Assembly: GCA_025677825.1 (NCBI GenBank)
Contig: JAIXMO010000013.1
Span: 1 to 64,000 of the forward strand
From: Helicostylum pulchrum
Taxonomy: Eukaryota > Mucoromycota > Mucoromycetes > Mucorales > Mucoraceae
Direction of reading: 5' to 3'
DNA: 64,000 bases
Below the pieces are notes generated by a model that was not told the origin of the DNA, did not search any database, and saw nothing but the letters and a program-made list of their open reading frames with translations. Shown in pieces: positions 44,302-58,487 of this stretch. Position 1 is the first letter of the stretch. Each line of letters begins with the position of its first letter. A program made the translations under genes and the position numbers.

Positions 44302-46214
44302 ATGGCAGCGTTAGATAATATCATATTTATTTCGATTCAAATAGGTTTATTAACAATCGGCTCGAGAAAAGTAACACAGTTGCTATTCAACGATTACCAA
44401 CCACCTAAACTATCTCAGTTTAATAATCCTCTGTATATACCTCACCTTTTATTCTCCTTGACATTAAGTAGTTCATGTACTTTGTTTTTACTAGTTTTTA
44501 GTGAAATTGTTCATTTGTTTTCAAACACGTAAAAAAAAAAACCTAGTTTTACCCCCCACCCCCTCCCTTTTTATACAGTAAACTTACTGTTCATTTTTTT
44601 TTTAGTGCAAGGTCTCAGTATTGGAAGTTTAACCTAGATATACTATTATTACTTGTCATTATTGTTATTCCTTGGTTTCAATTTTATGCGTTCTTTCATA
44701 CCACCAAAGGTCAATATACTACACCCAATTTTTTTTAAAACTAGTAACATTTTTGTTTAACGCATATAATCATTAGGTTGGAAACCGAAACCATCTATTT
44801 ACTTGACAACTATCTTGTGGATCATTTACCTGTATCTATTCAGCCAAATCAATCAATACACTACTTTAGGTATGTTATCTATTTTTAAGTTTTTTTTTTT
44901 TTTAAGTCTCAGCTTTTTTAAATTCTTTAATTTTAGAGCATACAACGTCATGGATAGAGCTTGGCATTGTTAGAACAAGTATTCTTGGTATTACAGTAAT
45001 TTCAGTGCTATCTGGTTTCGGTGTAATCAATACACCTTTTAATACGTGGTCTTCGTACAAGAGAAAAGTAAGCGAGCAAGACTATATGGTTGCGGAGCGC
45101 GCGTATAATCAAACGGATTCGATTATTAAAGACAAAAAGGCTTTGTTGCAAAGAATGCTAAATCAACAAGATACGTCCGATAGAAAGGACAAGCCTGTCA
45201 AAGGAGGGTTTATGAATAAGGTGTCATCTGTGTTTAGTAGCTCAGAGCAAAGTGGTAAGATTTTTTTTTTTTTTGAATCTGTAATAACTACAAGAGAGGA
45301 AATTAAATGTTGTTTTACAGAAACTGTACTTTTACAGACTGAAATTGAACAGTTGGAAGGATTAGCAGTTAATATGAAATCGGATTTAGATGAGCTAGAG
45401 CGAGGAAGAGTAAGTTATAGAGCTGTAAGGAGATTTCATTTTGTAATTAAATTAAATCTGGTAGGCCAAGAGTAGGTTTTCGCAAACTTGGAAAGGTAAA
45501 ATTTGGAGCATACTTGACTTTATATTTGCCATTTATTGTGTATACAAGTTAGTTGTGGTAAGTTATAAAACAATATGTTACTGTAATATTTTTTTATTAA
45601 TTATAATGTAGACTACAATTAATGTCTTATTACAACGTATCGGCTCAACAGACCCAATTACAAAAATGCTATCGTTAATGATGACACACCTTGATAGAAA
45701 CAACATGGATTTTAAAATAGACGTTTCTTTCTGGTCCCAGCAACTTAGTTTCTGGTTTGCAGGCATGATTGTGTTTGGTTCAGTTCGAGGCTTCTTAAAG
45801 CTGTTGACTCGATTGCTTCGTGTGTTCATGTTGAAAGTGACTTTTTCAATAAGTAATATCCTATTGTTTGTGGCGCATATGATGGGAATGTATTTCTTGA
45901 GTTCGGTGTTGATGATGCAAATGAGCCTACCAGCAGAATACAGGTAACACATATATATAAGAATCATAGCACTTTTTTACTTGGAAAGTTTAACTCGTGT
46001 AAAAAAAAAAAGGTACTTGATTTCTTCGTCTTTACATTCTGTAGAATTCGACTTTTTCAGACACTGGTCAGATATTATTTTCGTGGGGTCTTCACTTGTA
46101 TCTGGTTGTATTATCTATGTCATCTATCAAACGCATGACGCTAAAAGTCTAGCTACGGATTTTGCAGACATTGAACTTTTGTCTGTTGAAAACGGATTTG
46201 ACAGGAGTAAATAA
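44302..46214 (+). CDS. Golgi pH regulator / GPR89 family membrane protein
   Basis: Multi-span protein of the Golgi pH regulator family (GPHR in animals, GTG in plants), reported as an anion channel for Golgi acidification. Start MAALDNIIFISIQIGLLTIG. There are about eight or nine transmembrane segments, five before and four after a central coiled loop. Family signatures: TSILGITVISVLSGFGVINTP, the loop EIEQLEGLAVNMKSDLDEL, GKIWSILDFIFAIYCVYK, TTINVLLQRIGSTDPITKML and SFWSQQLSFWFAGMIVFGSV. The end is DIELLSVENGFDRSK. At least eight short introns. Only 115 bp separate it from DCN1 and 105 bp from the next gene. Confidence 0.9.
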
Positions 46215-46319
46215 ATTTGTGGTGGCTTATCCTTTGCATGAATTTTTTTTTTAAAGTAGACTTTTTTTTTTTTTATTTTTTTTTTTTACTTTTCTTTTAA
46301 TACGTATACAATTTAAATT

Positions 46320-47051
46320 ATGCCACCTAAACCTCAAGTTAAAAAACATAGAAAACCATTAACTCCTTTACAGAGAAAACGTATGTATTTTTGATGTGTG
46401 TATGTGTGTTTTGTCTTTAACACTTTTTACGTTTAGAACAAAAAAGAAAATATGAACTCATTCATAAAGCAACTGTGAAAAGTCAATATTATAAAACACT
46501 AAACAAAGAAACAGACGCTGATGAAGCACCCGATTATGTTAAAGAGGTAAAAGATCTCGGGTTTGGACTCGCGATGAATAAGTTTACTGATTGCACTTTT
46601 ATAGATCTTTGGTGCGGCAGAACGTACTATTGACAGTAACGGTAACGTTGTCGAGTTAAAGAACGAAGAAGAAGAACAAGAAGAACAAGAAGAATTTGAC
46701 TTAGATGAAGAGTCTTCTTCAGAAGAAGAAGAGTCAGGAGGAGAAGAAGAAGAAGATGATGATAAAAAATTAAATAAGAGACAAAAGAGACTTGAAGCAA
46801 TGACTAGATTACCAAAGCCCAACCCCTTTAAAACACAATTAGAAGAACGTGAAAGACGTAAGAAGGAATCTGAAGAGGAGAAAAAGGATCGCCAAAAGAA
46901 AATCCAAGAGGAAAAAAAGGCTAGAATGAAATACTTTAAAGATAGAAAAGAGGAACGGTCAAAGATGTTGGCCAAGACTAAAAAGGGACAGCCCAAGATG
47001 GCTTCTCAAATGGACGTTTTACTTCAAAAGATCCAAAAGAGTATGGATTAA
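46320..47051 (+). CDS. FYV7: rRNA-processing protein FYV7
   Basis: Small nucleolar protein needed for 18S rRNA maturation (FYV7/TAP26 family). Three exons; start MPPKPQVKKHRKPLTPLQRK at 46320, introns near 46380-46436 and 46546-46602. Then KRKYELIHKATVKSQYYK, an acidic stretch (46650-46760, runs of E and D), and a highly charged E/K/R coiled region. It ends with the family-typical KKGQPKMASQMDVLLQKIQK. About 205 residues. Convergent with the UDP-glucose pyrophosphorylase gene, 200 bp between stops. Confidence 0.85.
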
Positions 47052-47251
47052 ATCTTTTTGACTATATCTGATTTTGTTGCCTTGATAAAGGTTTATCTAA
47101 TTACACAAGATTTTTTTTTTTAAAAAAAAATATATAAAGTTGGTTTATTTTATTTTTAAAAACAATTAAATGCAGATATATGTTGTGAGTGTGTGTGAGC
47201 GTGAGTGATTTAAAAGAGGGGGGGGAATAAAAAGTAATGAAAAAAGAAAAT

Positions 47252-49115
<1,864 letters not shown>

Positions 49116-52100
49116 TTTTTATAATAAAGCGGAAAGAAAAAAGAAACGATATAGGATAACTATTTTAGAAAGTTACGCTCCCCTTTTATACCTTTAAAAA
49201 AAAAAGTGTCTCCCCCCAAAATAAATCTTCCTTTTACTCCGCGAAATCAAGGTTATTTAAAATCCCGGGATTTTTTTAATAAGGTCATGTAACTAGCACA
49301 AAGAAATAAAACAAAAAAAAAAGAAATGCAAAGGAGAGGGATAAAGAAAAAAGGGTTCATTAAACTTTAAACATAACAATATTTATATATACGCAATATA
49401 ATATATATTAAACGTGTAAACGGTTTGATTTTTAACACTACAGAAAATCTATAGAGTTCATATCTGCTGTTACACCGTCCCAAATCTCTTACCTCATCTA
49501 CCCGCACGGTCCCAAACTAACTGTTTTCTACTGATGAAAAATAAGGGGGGAGGGGGGATTAAAGGGATCTTCTTTTTTTTTTTTTTTTACTGTATATCAA
49601 AAAAATTAATTGGTTTTAAACATTTTTTGCTGCACACAAAAAAAAACCTTATTATATTCTCGTTATAACTGTAAGGGTATATCTCTTAACCTCCTCTCAT
49701 CTCAGCTTTAAAACATGTCCTTTTGTGATTTCAGTATGAGCACATGCAATATATATGGCGTCAGAGTATATAAAAATATTAGGTGAAAAATTAAGGCTCC
49801 ACGTCCAATGGTCTTTTTATTTTAGCATGAACGTTGTATTATCCAATCAATTTGTTGGTTACATATATTTCAAACAAACTGCGACGCGGGGGGAAGGGAT
49901 TGAGTTAGATTACAAATTTTTATAAGGGTCGAAAGAATGACAGCATTGTTACCTAATTTTTTTTTTCTTTCTTTCTGTCCTTTTCGAAAGAAATAAACCG
50001 GTTTATGTAATCGAGAATGACGATATATACCTTAGATTAACTCTTCTTTTTTTCTTTCTGTCTCTCTTTATAAAAAGGATGAGAAGGAAGAGTAATTGTA
50101 AACGGAAAAAAAAAAAAAAAAAAGAGAAAAGGGGGGAGATAGTTTTTTTTATATCAAAATACAGACGGTCTAAAAAAAAAAAAATTACGTTGGGGGTATA
50201 AGTGACTTGTGATGGATTTGATAAGCTCAACTATGTATTCCAAAACGTGAGAGAAATTAAAGGGTTACAGAGAAAGATAATCTCCTATTTCGTTCGAAAA
50301 GCACCTATTCAAATTACACAACAACAACAATAAAAACAATTAAAACGTGCGTGCTTTCAATGTAAAAAAACGGTATAAAGGGAGTGTAGCCAATCATAAT
50401 ACCATTGTATTAAAAATGGTTATTTCATTTCCATAAATGTACATAACAGTGTGGGGCAAGCATATACCGAAATATTTTTTTACACAATCTTTTTGTATAC
50501 GGTGTTACTGTATACTTGATAAGCATTCTTGGATTATTTATTTTTAGCTTAGGTTTTACGTATAAAATCGATAAGATATTGTGTTACTTTTTTTTTCTTC
50601 TCTCGTTTTAACACAGTGTCTGGCCGCCGCCTCCTTTATGATTCTCAGGGAACTCGAATGGCTTTTCGCACACACGCCAAACTCTGCAGAAACAGGAGAT
50701 AACAACTTTACTCATATACACCATACTTGCTGAAAATAGATATTTTGCCAGCGTTGGACGAAAACTTAAAGAATGTTGATTTTCGTAATAGTATTGTCTA
50801 GATCAGATCCGCACACGATTTGTACTGCTCTCCGTTTACTACAATTTTCGCTACTTCTCTCACTCATATTAAACTGCCTAAATATTTACTAGTATCTAGA
50901 TACGGTGGTTATTTAATTTAAAAAATTAACACATATCACGTACTACAGCAGACATCATATAACTATATATCAAGTTGCATGTCCTAAAGGTGCGTCTGGA
51001 TTGTTTAATTACTAAAAGTATAACTAAAGTGTAAGTGTGACATATGAAACAAATTACCAAGAATCTTTTTACAGAGCCCTTTTTTATCATCTTTTCTTGT
51101 GACTAACTAACGTGTAAGTATGACACCAATTTCAGATCTTTTTTTATCAATAAGAAAAAAGGTTTTTTTTTTCTTCATTCTCAAGAACTCAAAAAGATCA
51201 AGCTTGTATTTCCTCTTGCAAAAGTCCTACTACACAAGATGGACTTTATAAACCTTTTGGCCGATGGTAGTTATTTCCAGTATAGGGAAATAAATGGACA
51301 GGATATATAAAACAGGTACGTAAGAACAGGTACGTGAGTAATAATATCCTGCACCTTTTTTTTTTTGAATTTGTAAATTGACAGTGTATTTGCTCATTTT
51401 AAAGGAAGTGTTTGGTGCTCACCAAAAAGAAAAACCTGGTGTGAATGACGGAAACTGATGACTCAGTGATTATTTATTTTTTCCACCTGCCAATTTGAAA
51501 CACTTGAATGCTTGTGGAAGTGCTGGTGCTTAAGAATTCGCACTTTTATTCGCCATAGTGTTGGATGTCACTTTGAAGACCAATAGGTCAATCCCAGTAT
51601 CAGCGGTGCCTAATATTCCTATTAAAGAAGACGGTCTTAGACACAACCATAATACAGCTGTATTGTCTGCGTTTAATACAATCGGCGAATCAGAAAAAGA
51701 ACAAGGAAAGAAAAGCTACTAGTCGGGTAGAATTAGGAGAATGTGGAGGTTCACGCTATTAATGATGTGGGAACGAAGACAATGAGTGTAGTAGACTTGA
51801 TCAGAATGAAAACCCGACCATTGGACCCTCCAGCACTAATGGATTTATACCAAGTCGAAAAAACGCAAATCTTTATTGAAGAGCAAAAAGTAAAGCAAAT
51901 TGAAACCGTGATCAGTCAGTATAATTAGCAAGCACAACTACGCCAGATACGATCAGAATTTGATAGATTTTCTATTTACCTCTGCGGCCAATTCTCTTTA
52001 TTGCTGCCTAAAATTTGATCAGAAAAGCGGTATCTCAATGAGCTTTTTTTTTTAGCAGTTTTTACACCCCAATTGCCCTTTATTTTTTACTTTTTCGTTA

Positions 52101-52544
52101 TGACAGAATCTACCAATATGCATACTCACTGTACAAAAAAAAATGCATCTTTACTAACCCCATCCCCTATCCCAAGCTTTAGTAAAACGCGTAAACACCC
52201 CTATAGAGAGTATTGTTGTTCATAACTGTCAAAATATTTCAAAATACGCGACTACAAATCAGCGATAGTTTGTACTATACACAAAGCGTTTTTACCAAAC
52301 TTGACATAATTCGTTTTACAAAAAATCTTTATTATACCGAGAAAAAGTATTTAAAAAAAAAAAACTTTTTATTCTACGTGCTATTAAAAGATTTGATTAT
52401 AATCTTCCAACCCAGAAAATCATGGTGTGTTTTTTTTACATATAAAAAAACACCATCACTTTTTAGGTGAGAGTTTAAAGTTGGGGGTGTTGAGGGGGGA
52501 ATACTATAAATGATACGTAAAACACAGAAAAGACTAGAGTTTTT
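49116..52544. other. 3.4-kb gene-poor region with relics
   Basis: The left end is the UGP1 promoter. The rest is AT-rich, with no intact gene. Frames near 50000-50230 run through homopolymers and are not credible. A coding-like relic lies at 51200-51930, listed separately. Confidence 0.5.
51200..51928 (+). pseudogene. Decayed coding remnant, family unknown
   Basis: Coding-like plus-strand peptides occur in different frames without usable starts: MDFINLLADGSYFQYREING near 51239, LILKEVFGAHQKEKPGVNDG near 51396, IPVSAVPNIPIKEDGLRHNH near 51593, and MSVVDLIRMKTRPLDPPALM to VISQYN with a stop at 51926. Stops and frame changes separate them. Probably one dead gene or element ORF. I do not recognise it. 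Confidence 0.35.
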
Positions 52545-53434
52545 TTATGGAACTATTTTAAGTTTCTTGCAAATCCTATTATTATGATCGTCGTTATCAC
52601 CAGAACTATCATCACCTTCATCATCCTTTGGATCCTCGGGACCTAATTTTCGCTTATTTGTTTAGTATCACTAAACCCCAAAACCTCTCTTTTTTAAATA
52701 GTACCTTCTTCCGGTTTAATATGTTTTTTAGTTGTCCTTAAAGCATTAGCCCAAGATTTACTAATCAACCTTCTGGCACCCCAATACCCAATGCATAAAT
52801 TTAAAGGCACGCCTAAGCTTAATGCTTCTCTTTCGACCATTTCAAAGGCAACTCGTTGAGTAGTAATATCAATTGATTTCCACGATTTACAAATATCTTC
52901 ATTACGATCCTTCATATACTTTTTTAAATTAGAAACCACATGGACCATTGTCTTTTGTAATTTATATAATCGAAGTCCTGCTTCTTCTTCTTCGACATTC
53001 ATATATTCTTTTGTAATTCTTCTTAATTCAACCAATCTATTATCCTTCTTTTTTTGATCCTCTACTAATATTTTTGAAGGTGCTGGGATACTTCGTAAAG
53101 AAGAAGAAACGGGCACATTAGTCAAACCGTTTTCAAGTGCTGGATTAGTATTGCTGCTGCTACCGCTGTTGCTGCTGTTATGGTTATTATTATTTTGTAA
53201 ACTATTGGAATCCATAACTGATTCTTTTAATCGGTTTAGTTCTCCAAGTATTGTCGCATGTCGTTCATCATGTGCTGTGAGTTCTTGCAATAGTTGTTTG
53301 ACTGTTGATTGTAATTCGATTACATCTTGTTTTAGTTGAGTCACTGCTTGCTCGGTATGTTGTTGGTGCGTTTTTATCAACGTGTTTTCATCTTTTAATA
53401 ATTGTAATTCATCTAATCTGTCTTCTTTTGACAT
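52545..53434 (-). CDS. Coiled-coil protein with conserved-looking C-terminal helical domain, unknown
   Basis: Start MSKEDRLDELQLLKDENTLI at 53434. Residues ~1-70 form a leucine-rich coiled coil, suggesting dimerisation. Residues ~75-110 are an N/S-rich linker. Residues ~125-245 look like a folded helical domain (VELRRITKEYMNVEEEEAGL, FEMVEREALSLGVPLNL, GYWGARRLISKSWANALRTT). One intron near 52703-52651 leads to a last exon of acidic residues (PKDDEGDDSSGDNDDD) ending KLKIVP. About 280 residues. No named family recognised; a nuclear regulator is a guess from the layout. Confidence 0.75.
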
Positions 53435-53716
53435 TGTAAACGGTTAAAATAGGATATAAAAAAAAGGAAAGAGAGAGAAACAGAAAAAAAAAAGGTTTAT
53501 TTATTTATCAGCTTTTTTTTTATACAAGGGAGAAAAAGGAAAATGCGGAATAACAAAGGGTTTTTTATTACAAGCCAGGGTTTTTATATTTTATATTTTT
53601 TTTTTATGCTTGCTTAAAAAGACATGGAAAGATAATGTACAACAACAAACAGTTAAAAAGAGTTTTTTGAGTTACCTTGAGCTTCTTTTTTTTTTTTATA
53701 TTTGTATATTTTTTTT

Positions 53717-54554
53717 TTATCTATAATACAACTCGATATTCATGCCATCATGCAATTCATCTAATAACAAAAAAATGTTAATTTTTTTCCTTTGCACACG
53801 TTTTTTTTTTAAAAAAAAGAAATCACACTTACAATCATCTAAAGTAATATGGTCTTTAAACTCTTTGTACCACTTCTTTAATACAATCTTACTTGGTTCC
53901 GTACCGATTTGTGCAGCAACCAATTTTTTAAAGTCCCCTACAAGATCGTTGGGAGCACACTTGACTCGAACCTTTTTACCTAATCGATCATTGACTTCCA
54001 ATTCAATTAAACTATAACTAGGCATAGGTTTTAAAGTCTTTTTAATACCGGCCTAATAAAAAAAAGAAAAAATGTAAAGATTTTGTTGTAGCGTATATCG
54101 TTTTATTAAATCAAGTGTTACCTTCTCACTGAGACGAGCTTTTTCTTTAGGTGGACTACGAGATCTTCTTTTAGGTGAGTTGGATCGACGTCTACGAGGT
54201 GAACGATCGTCTCTGCTACGGCGGTCATCTCTGTTACGACGATCATCTCTGCTGTAACGAGGAGGAGAACGATCATCTCTACTGCGACGAGGTGGTGAAC
54301 GATCATCTCTGCGGCTGGGTGAATCTCTGTTGCGACGAGGAGGAGAACGATCTCTGCGTGAATCCTCTCTGCGTGAATCCTCTCTGCGTGAATCTTCTTT
54401 GCGTGAATCTTCTTTACGGGAATCTTCTTTACGTGAATCTTGTGATTCCTTCTGTTCTTTGTCTATTTTTTAAAAAAGGGGTGTTTATTGTCTTGTCTAA
54501 AATACATGTAACAACAATAAAAAAAGTACCTTCGTGCTTTTTAAACTTCAACAT
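53717..54554 (-). CDS. HUB1: HUB1/UBL5 ubiquitin-like protein with an N-terminal RS-like domain
   Basis: Hub1 binds spliceosomal HIND-domain proteins (Snu66, Prp38) non-covalently and affects splicing. The four-exon gene starts MLKFKKHE at 54554, then about 115 residues rich in R/S/D/P: repeated [10 protein letters not shown] units followed by [12 protein letters not shown] units and [12 protein letters not shown]. After an intron near 54118-54054 comes [20 protein letters not shown] and the full Hub1 fold ([40 protein letters not shown]), ending with the hallmark IELYYR. Normal Hub1 is 73 residues; here it is about 210. All splice junctions stay in frame. The extension could tether it to speckles or spliceosomes (inference). 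Confidence 0.88.
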
Positions 54555-54690
54555 GATGTGTATAAAGAAAAAAAGAGGACAAAAAAGAAAAAAAATTATC
54601 TTAATAAGCGGAGCTCAGATGACGTACAAAAGAGGGTGATAAAAAACAAAAAAAAAGCACCTCTTTATCTTTTTTTCCTTTATAAAAAAA
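54555..54690. promoter_or_regulatory. 136-bp spacer between two divergent ubiquitin-like genes
   Basis: Head-to-head starts of HUB1 (minus) and the UBL protein (plus). A short A-rich shared promoter is likely. No specific factor site is recognised. Confidence 0.4.
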
Positions 54691-56238
54691 ATGGATACGA
54701 GAGTTATTGTGTTATCTATTAAATCACTTGAACAGCAAATTAAATCAGTTTCTTTACCTCGTAACGCTTCTGTACTAGAACTAAAAGCAAAGATTCAAAT
54801 CAAATTTGATATTGAGGAAACTCGACAACGATTAATATTTCAAGGCAAAGTCTTAAAGGATGGCAAGCATCTTTCCGATTACGGTATGAATCATAAAAAA
54901 GCTCTCTCTCTCTCTTTTTTTTTGTTGCAGTACAACTGACCCTCTTTTTGTGTGTAGATAATTTGGACGATGGAAAAATTATTCATTTAGTAGTACGACC
55001 CATTGGTACACCTCATAATCCGAACAATGGTAGAAAAAAAAAAGAAAAAGAAAGCTAGTTTATTGTTCATGTATTCAATAATTTTATAAATGTAGATGAA
55101 CCGTCTAGAAATACCACAAGACCTACCACAACAAGACAATTATCAGAAGGCTATGCTGTAATTACATTAGATGCAAGCATGAATGACTTGCCTCTTGGAC
55201 AGTCTGTACGTTTTTTTTTCTTTTCCTTTTGAAAAACGATAAATTGAAACTAAAAAAAAAATTATTCTTTATTAGCTCATGTCAAGCTTAATGAACAACT
55301 TATTACCACCACCTTCATCTCCATCACAAACAAGACCTGTAAGTATATCTACATATATGATGCAGCATATTTTATTTATATGTTTCCCTTTTTTTTTAAA
55401 AAAAGACAGGACTTTTACATGCATTAAGATCGCTTAATGGAACTAGTACATCAATACGTGACTTTGTTAGACAAGAACGAAGAAATGGTTTAGATGGATT
55501 ATTAGATATAATGAGCACCAGACCCTCTTCAATCACACTACCAGTACCTGTAAGAGACTTACTCATTATTTTAAAAAAAGAACAAAGGAACTAATTTCAT
55601 TATAGTCATCTGTTGAAATGAGATTATCAAGAACTTTATCCTATATCAGAGAAATCCGATCGTTATTAGATACACCTATTACAGAAAGTAAATTACATAA
55701 AATAAAAAAAAAGACCAAAAGGGTTATTAACTTTATAATTTTAGCTGATAATAATCGACCTAATCAAATACGCCATTCATCTATCCAAGCTATCCGAGAA
55801 TCTCGAGAATTATTACAAAGCGTTGGACGCAACAACCATGCAGCGCAAGTAGGACTAGTTTTAGAAGAATTAGCTGATTTAACCACGGTGTTAGCACCAT
55901 GGTTAACAAATATGGCACAATCGTTACGTACAGACGACAATGGTAGAACCAGTAATCAGCAGTTAGCACATGTATTAAGAACAGCGAGAATTGTTCAAAT
56001 ACTTAGTCTAATTCATCATTTCCTTGGTTCTGTACTTTCAACCGTTGAAACTGAAGGTGGTGTTCGTACTACTTATACTACTACGCGTGATACTATACCA
56101 GAAACGTGGTCTTCTAATAATAACCGTATACCTTCTTCATCATCTACATCGTCTTCGTCTTCTTCATCTGCACCGAAAAGAAAACAAGATGATAATGATG
56201 AACAAGGTTCATCGTCATCAAAAAAAGTCAAGGAATAA
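54691..56238 (+). CDS. Ubiquitin-like-domain protein, BAG6/DSK2-like layout
   Basis: Residues 1-75 are a ubiquitin fold (VIVLSIKSLEQQIKSVSLPR, VLELKAKIQIKFDIEETRQR, LIFQGKVLKDGKHLSDY, HLVVRPIG). Several short introns follow (54883-54957, 55030-55095, 55204-55275, 55339-55409, 55550-55604, approximate). The middle holds SLMSSLMNNLLPPPSSPSQT and DFVRQERRNGLDGLLDIM. The last exon is helical (LSRTLSYIREIRSLLDTP, GRNNHAAQVGLVLEELADL) and ends with an S-rich tail and a likely nuclear localisation signal (PKRKQDD, SSKKVKE). No UBA domain is visible, so it is closer to BAG6/Scythe than to Dsk2. Likely chaperone or proteasome-shuttle role. Confidence 0.75.
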
Positions 56239-56321
56239 ATAAATAAAAAACGTTTGCATGATTTTTTTTTTTTTTTTACTTCTTTTCTCTTTTTCTCTTT
56301 TTCTTTGTCTTATATATATAA

Positions 56322-58351
56322 ATGTTCCGAACAATAGTAAAACGACATTATTATACAGCAGAAGGTAGACGAATAGTAGAGATCTTGCGTAGAAAATACG
56401 AGCAAAAGAAATTAGAACATTCGAATACCTTGGGTCAAGTTAAAACCCATGACAAATATGGCATAGGTTACACATCACCCAACGAAGTGTAAAAAAAACA
56501 AATAAAGATTGATGGTTCATTATCTTATAAAGTTTTTTATTTTTATGTGTAGGTTTATTAATAACGAACTTAATCTAAGTAAAATAAAAGTATATGGGTT
56601 TGACTACGATGTAAGTAAGCGCACACACATTTTCAAACCAATATACTAAACAACGTTCCAAAGTATACGCTGGCAAATTATACAGATAAACTATCGCATA
56701 CAATTTACGACTCGTTAAAAGATATCATGGTAGATGTACTAAGATATCCTAAACAGATTAAAGGTATTTTTTATTGGATCTTTTTTATTGTGTACTGAAT
56801 AAAAACACTAGGTTTTACATTTGATCCCAATTTCGCTATTCGAGGATTACATTACGGTAAGTAAGCCCCATTTATATATATATATATATATATATGTATG
56901 ATTTGCTCAACTCACACATACATGATAGACGTGAATAATGGCTGGTTAATGAAAATTGATAATATGGCAAATATTCAATTATACACTGTACATGGTAAAT
57001 TTATTTTATTTGAAACAGTAACATAAAATGCATGAATATTCACACGATTTTTTTTTTTTTTTTGAAGTTGGACGTGAACCTATTAAAGATATCAATGAGA
57101 TTATAGAGTTGCATAAAGGAAGACATATATCGCCAGGTTACCTAACAGAAAACATGTATCAATTAAGTGATTTATTTTCTACGCCGCAAGCCACTTTATT
57201 AAGTGACATTATACAATATTTTCGAGATCACGATATGAGGTAAAAAAAAAAAAAAAAAAAACTAAACTATACACCGAAAAAACAATGTTAACTTATACGC
57301 TTACAGCTTTCACCCGCGTTATTTGTCAGACGATATAAGTTACGCCGCTGCCATCCTACACACTGGAAACCACGGAATTGGAGGCACACTTCACAAAAAA
57401 GTGATGAAAGACATTTCAATGTACCTAGAACGATCGCCTAAACTTGTGGGATATTTAGAAAACTTGCGAAAGAAGGGGAAAAAAACGTTTTTACTAACCA
57501 ATAGTACATTATCATTTATTGATAAAGGTATGAGTTATTTGACTTCAAGTAATGACTGGATGGATTTGTTTGATTGTGTTATTGTGTCTGCTCGAAAACC
57601 CGAGTTTTATAAGTCATGCAGACCCTTTCGAAGAGCGAATGAACCGACGTGGGATAGAGTGGAAAATTTTGAGCGGGGACAAGTGTATCAAGGTGGAAAT
57701 ATGAAGGATTTCTCTAGATTAACTGGGTGGTCAGGGTAAAATAATAATAATAATTATTAATTATAAAAGTATAGATGTTAATTAAGTATTGTCAGACAAA
57801 ATATATTGTATTTTGGTGATCACGTATTCTCAGATTTAGCAGACGCGACAACACAACAAGGTTGGCACACAGGAGCAATTATTCACGAACTTGCTAAAGA
57901 AATCGAGATTCGAAATCAACCTGCATACCGACATACACTATCATGGCTTTTACGGCTTGAGAATTTATTAAACGAAGCACAAACATGGCGAAAAGAGTAT
58001 CGTATAGAAGACTTGGATCATTTAATATTGGAGTGGCGAGAAGAACGAAGACAGGTTCGGTTAGAACTAAAGACTGCTTTTAATCACTCGTTTGGAAGTG
58101 TATTTAGAACCTATCAAAATCCTTCCTTTTTCGCAAACAAGATTAGAAAGTTTGCGGATATTTATATGTCTAATGTTACCAACTTGGAAAGAGTTTCGCA
58201 AGATTATGTATTTTATCCAAACAGAACTTATTTACCACAGTAAGTATTTGATTTTTTTTTTTTAGCAGGGATTTAAACGCGATTTTTTTTTTGTAGTGAG
58301 CAATTAATTGAAACGTTAATTGATAGTGGTAAAATTCGTGAATATTTATAA
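56322..58351 (+). CDS. HAD-superfamily 5'-nucleotidase domain protein, NT5DC2/3-like, probably mitochondrial
   Basis: Member of the cytosolic-purine-5'-nucleotidase-like group. Start MFRTIVKRHYYTAEGRRIVE gives an R/K-rich, acid-poor N-terminus fitting a mitochondrial presequence. HAD motif I is KVYGFDYDYTLANYTDK (DxDxT). Motif II region is KKGKKTFLLTNSTLSFID, and the acidic motif is NILYFGDHVFSDLADATTQQ. DVNNGWLMKIDNMANIQLYT and the SARKPEFY segment are family-typical. At least eight introns, several with a (TA)n or poly-T tract. The end is LIETLIDSGKIREYL. About 530 residues. Substrate cannot be predicted. Only 83 bp from the previous gene. Confidence 0.88.
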
Positions 58352-58487
58352 AAACACGACACGTGTAAAACTATTTGGAATAACGCGTTGTTGTGACCGT
58401 AATCACACCAAAAAAAAAAATTAATAAAATAAAAAAATATCCCCCATTTTCCTATTCTTCGTCTTTTTTTTTAAGAAAAACGCAAAA

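Noticed and set aside
54175..54639. Plus-strand repetitive frame ([14 protein letters not shown])
   Set aside because: Shadow of the HUB1 RS-like exon on the other strand; the minus frame gives a sensible spliced protein.
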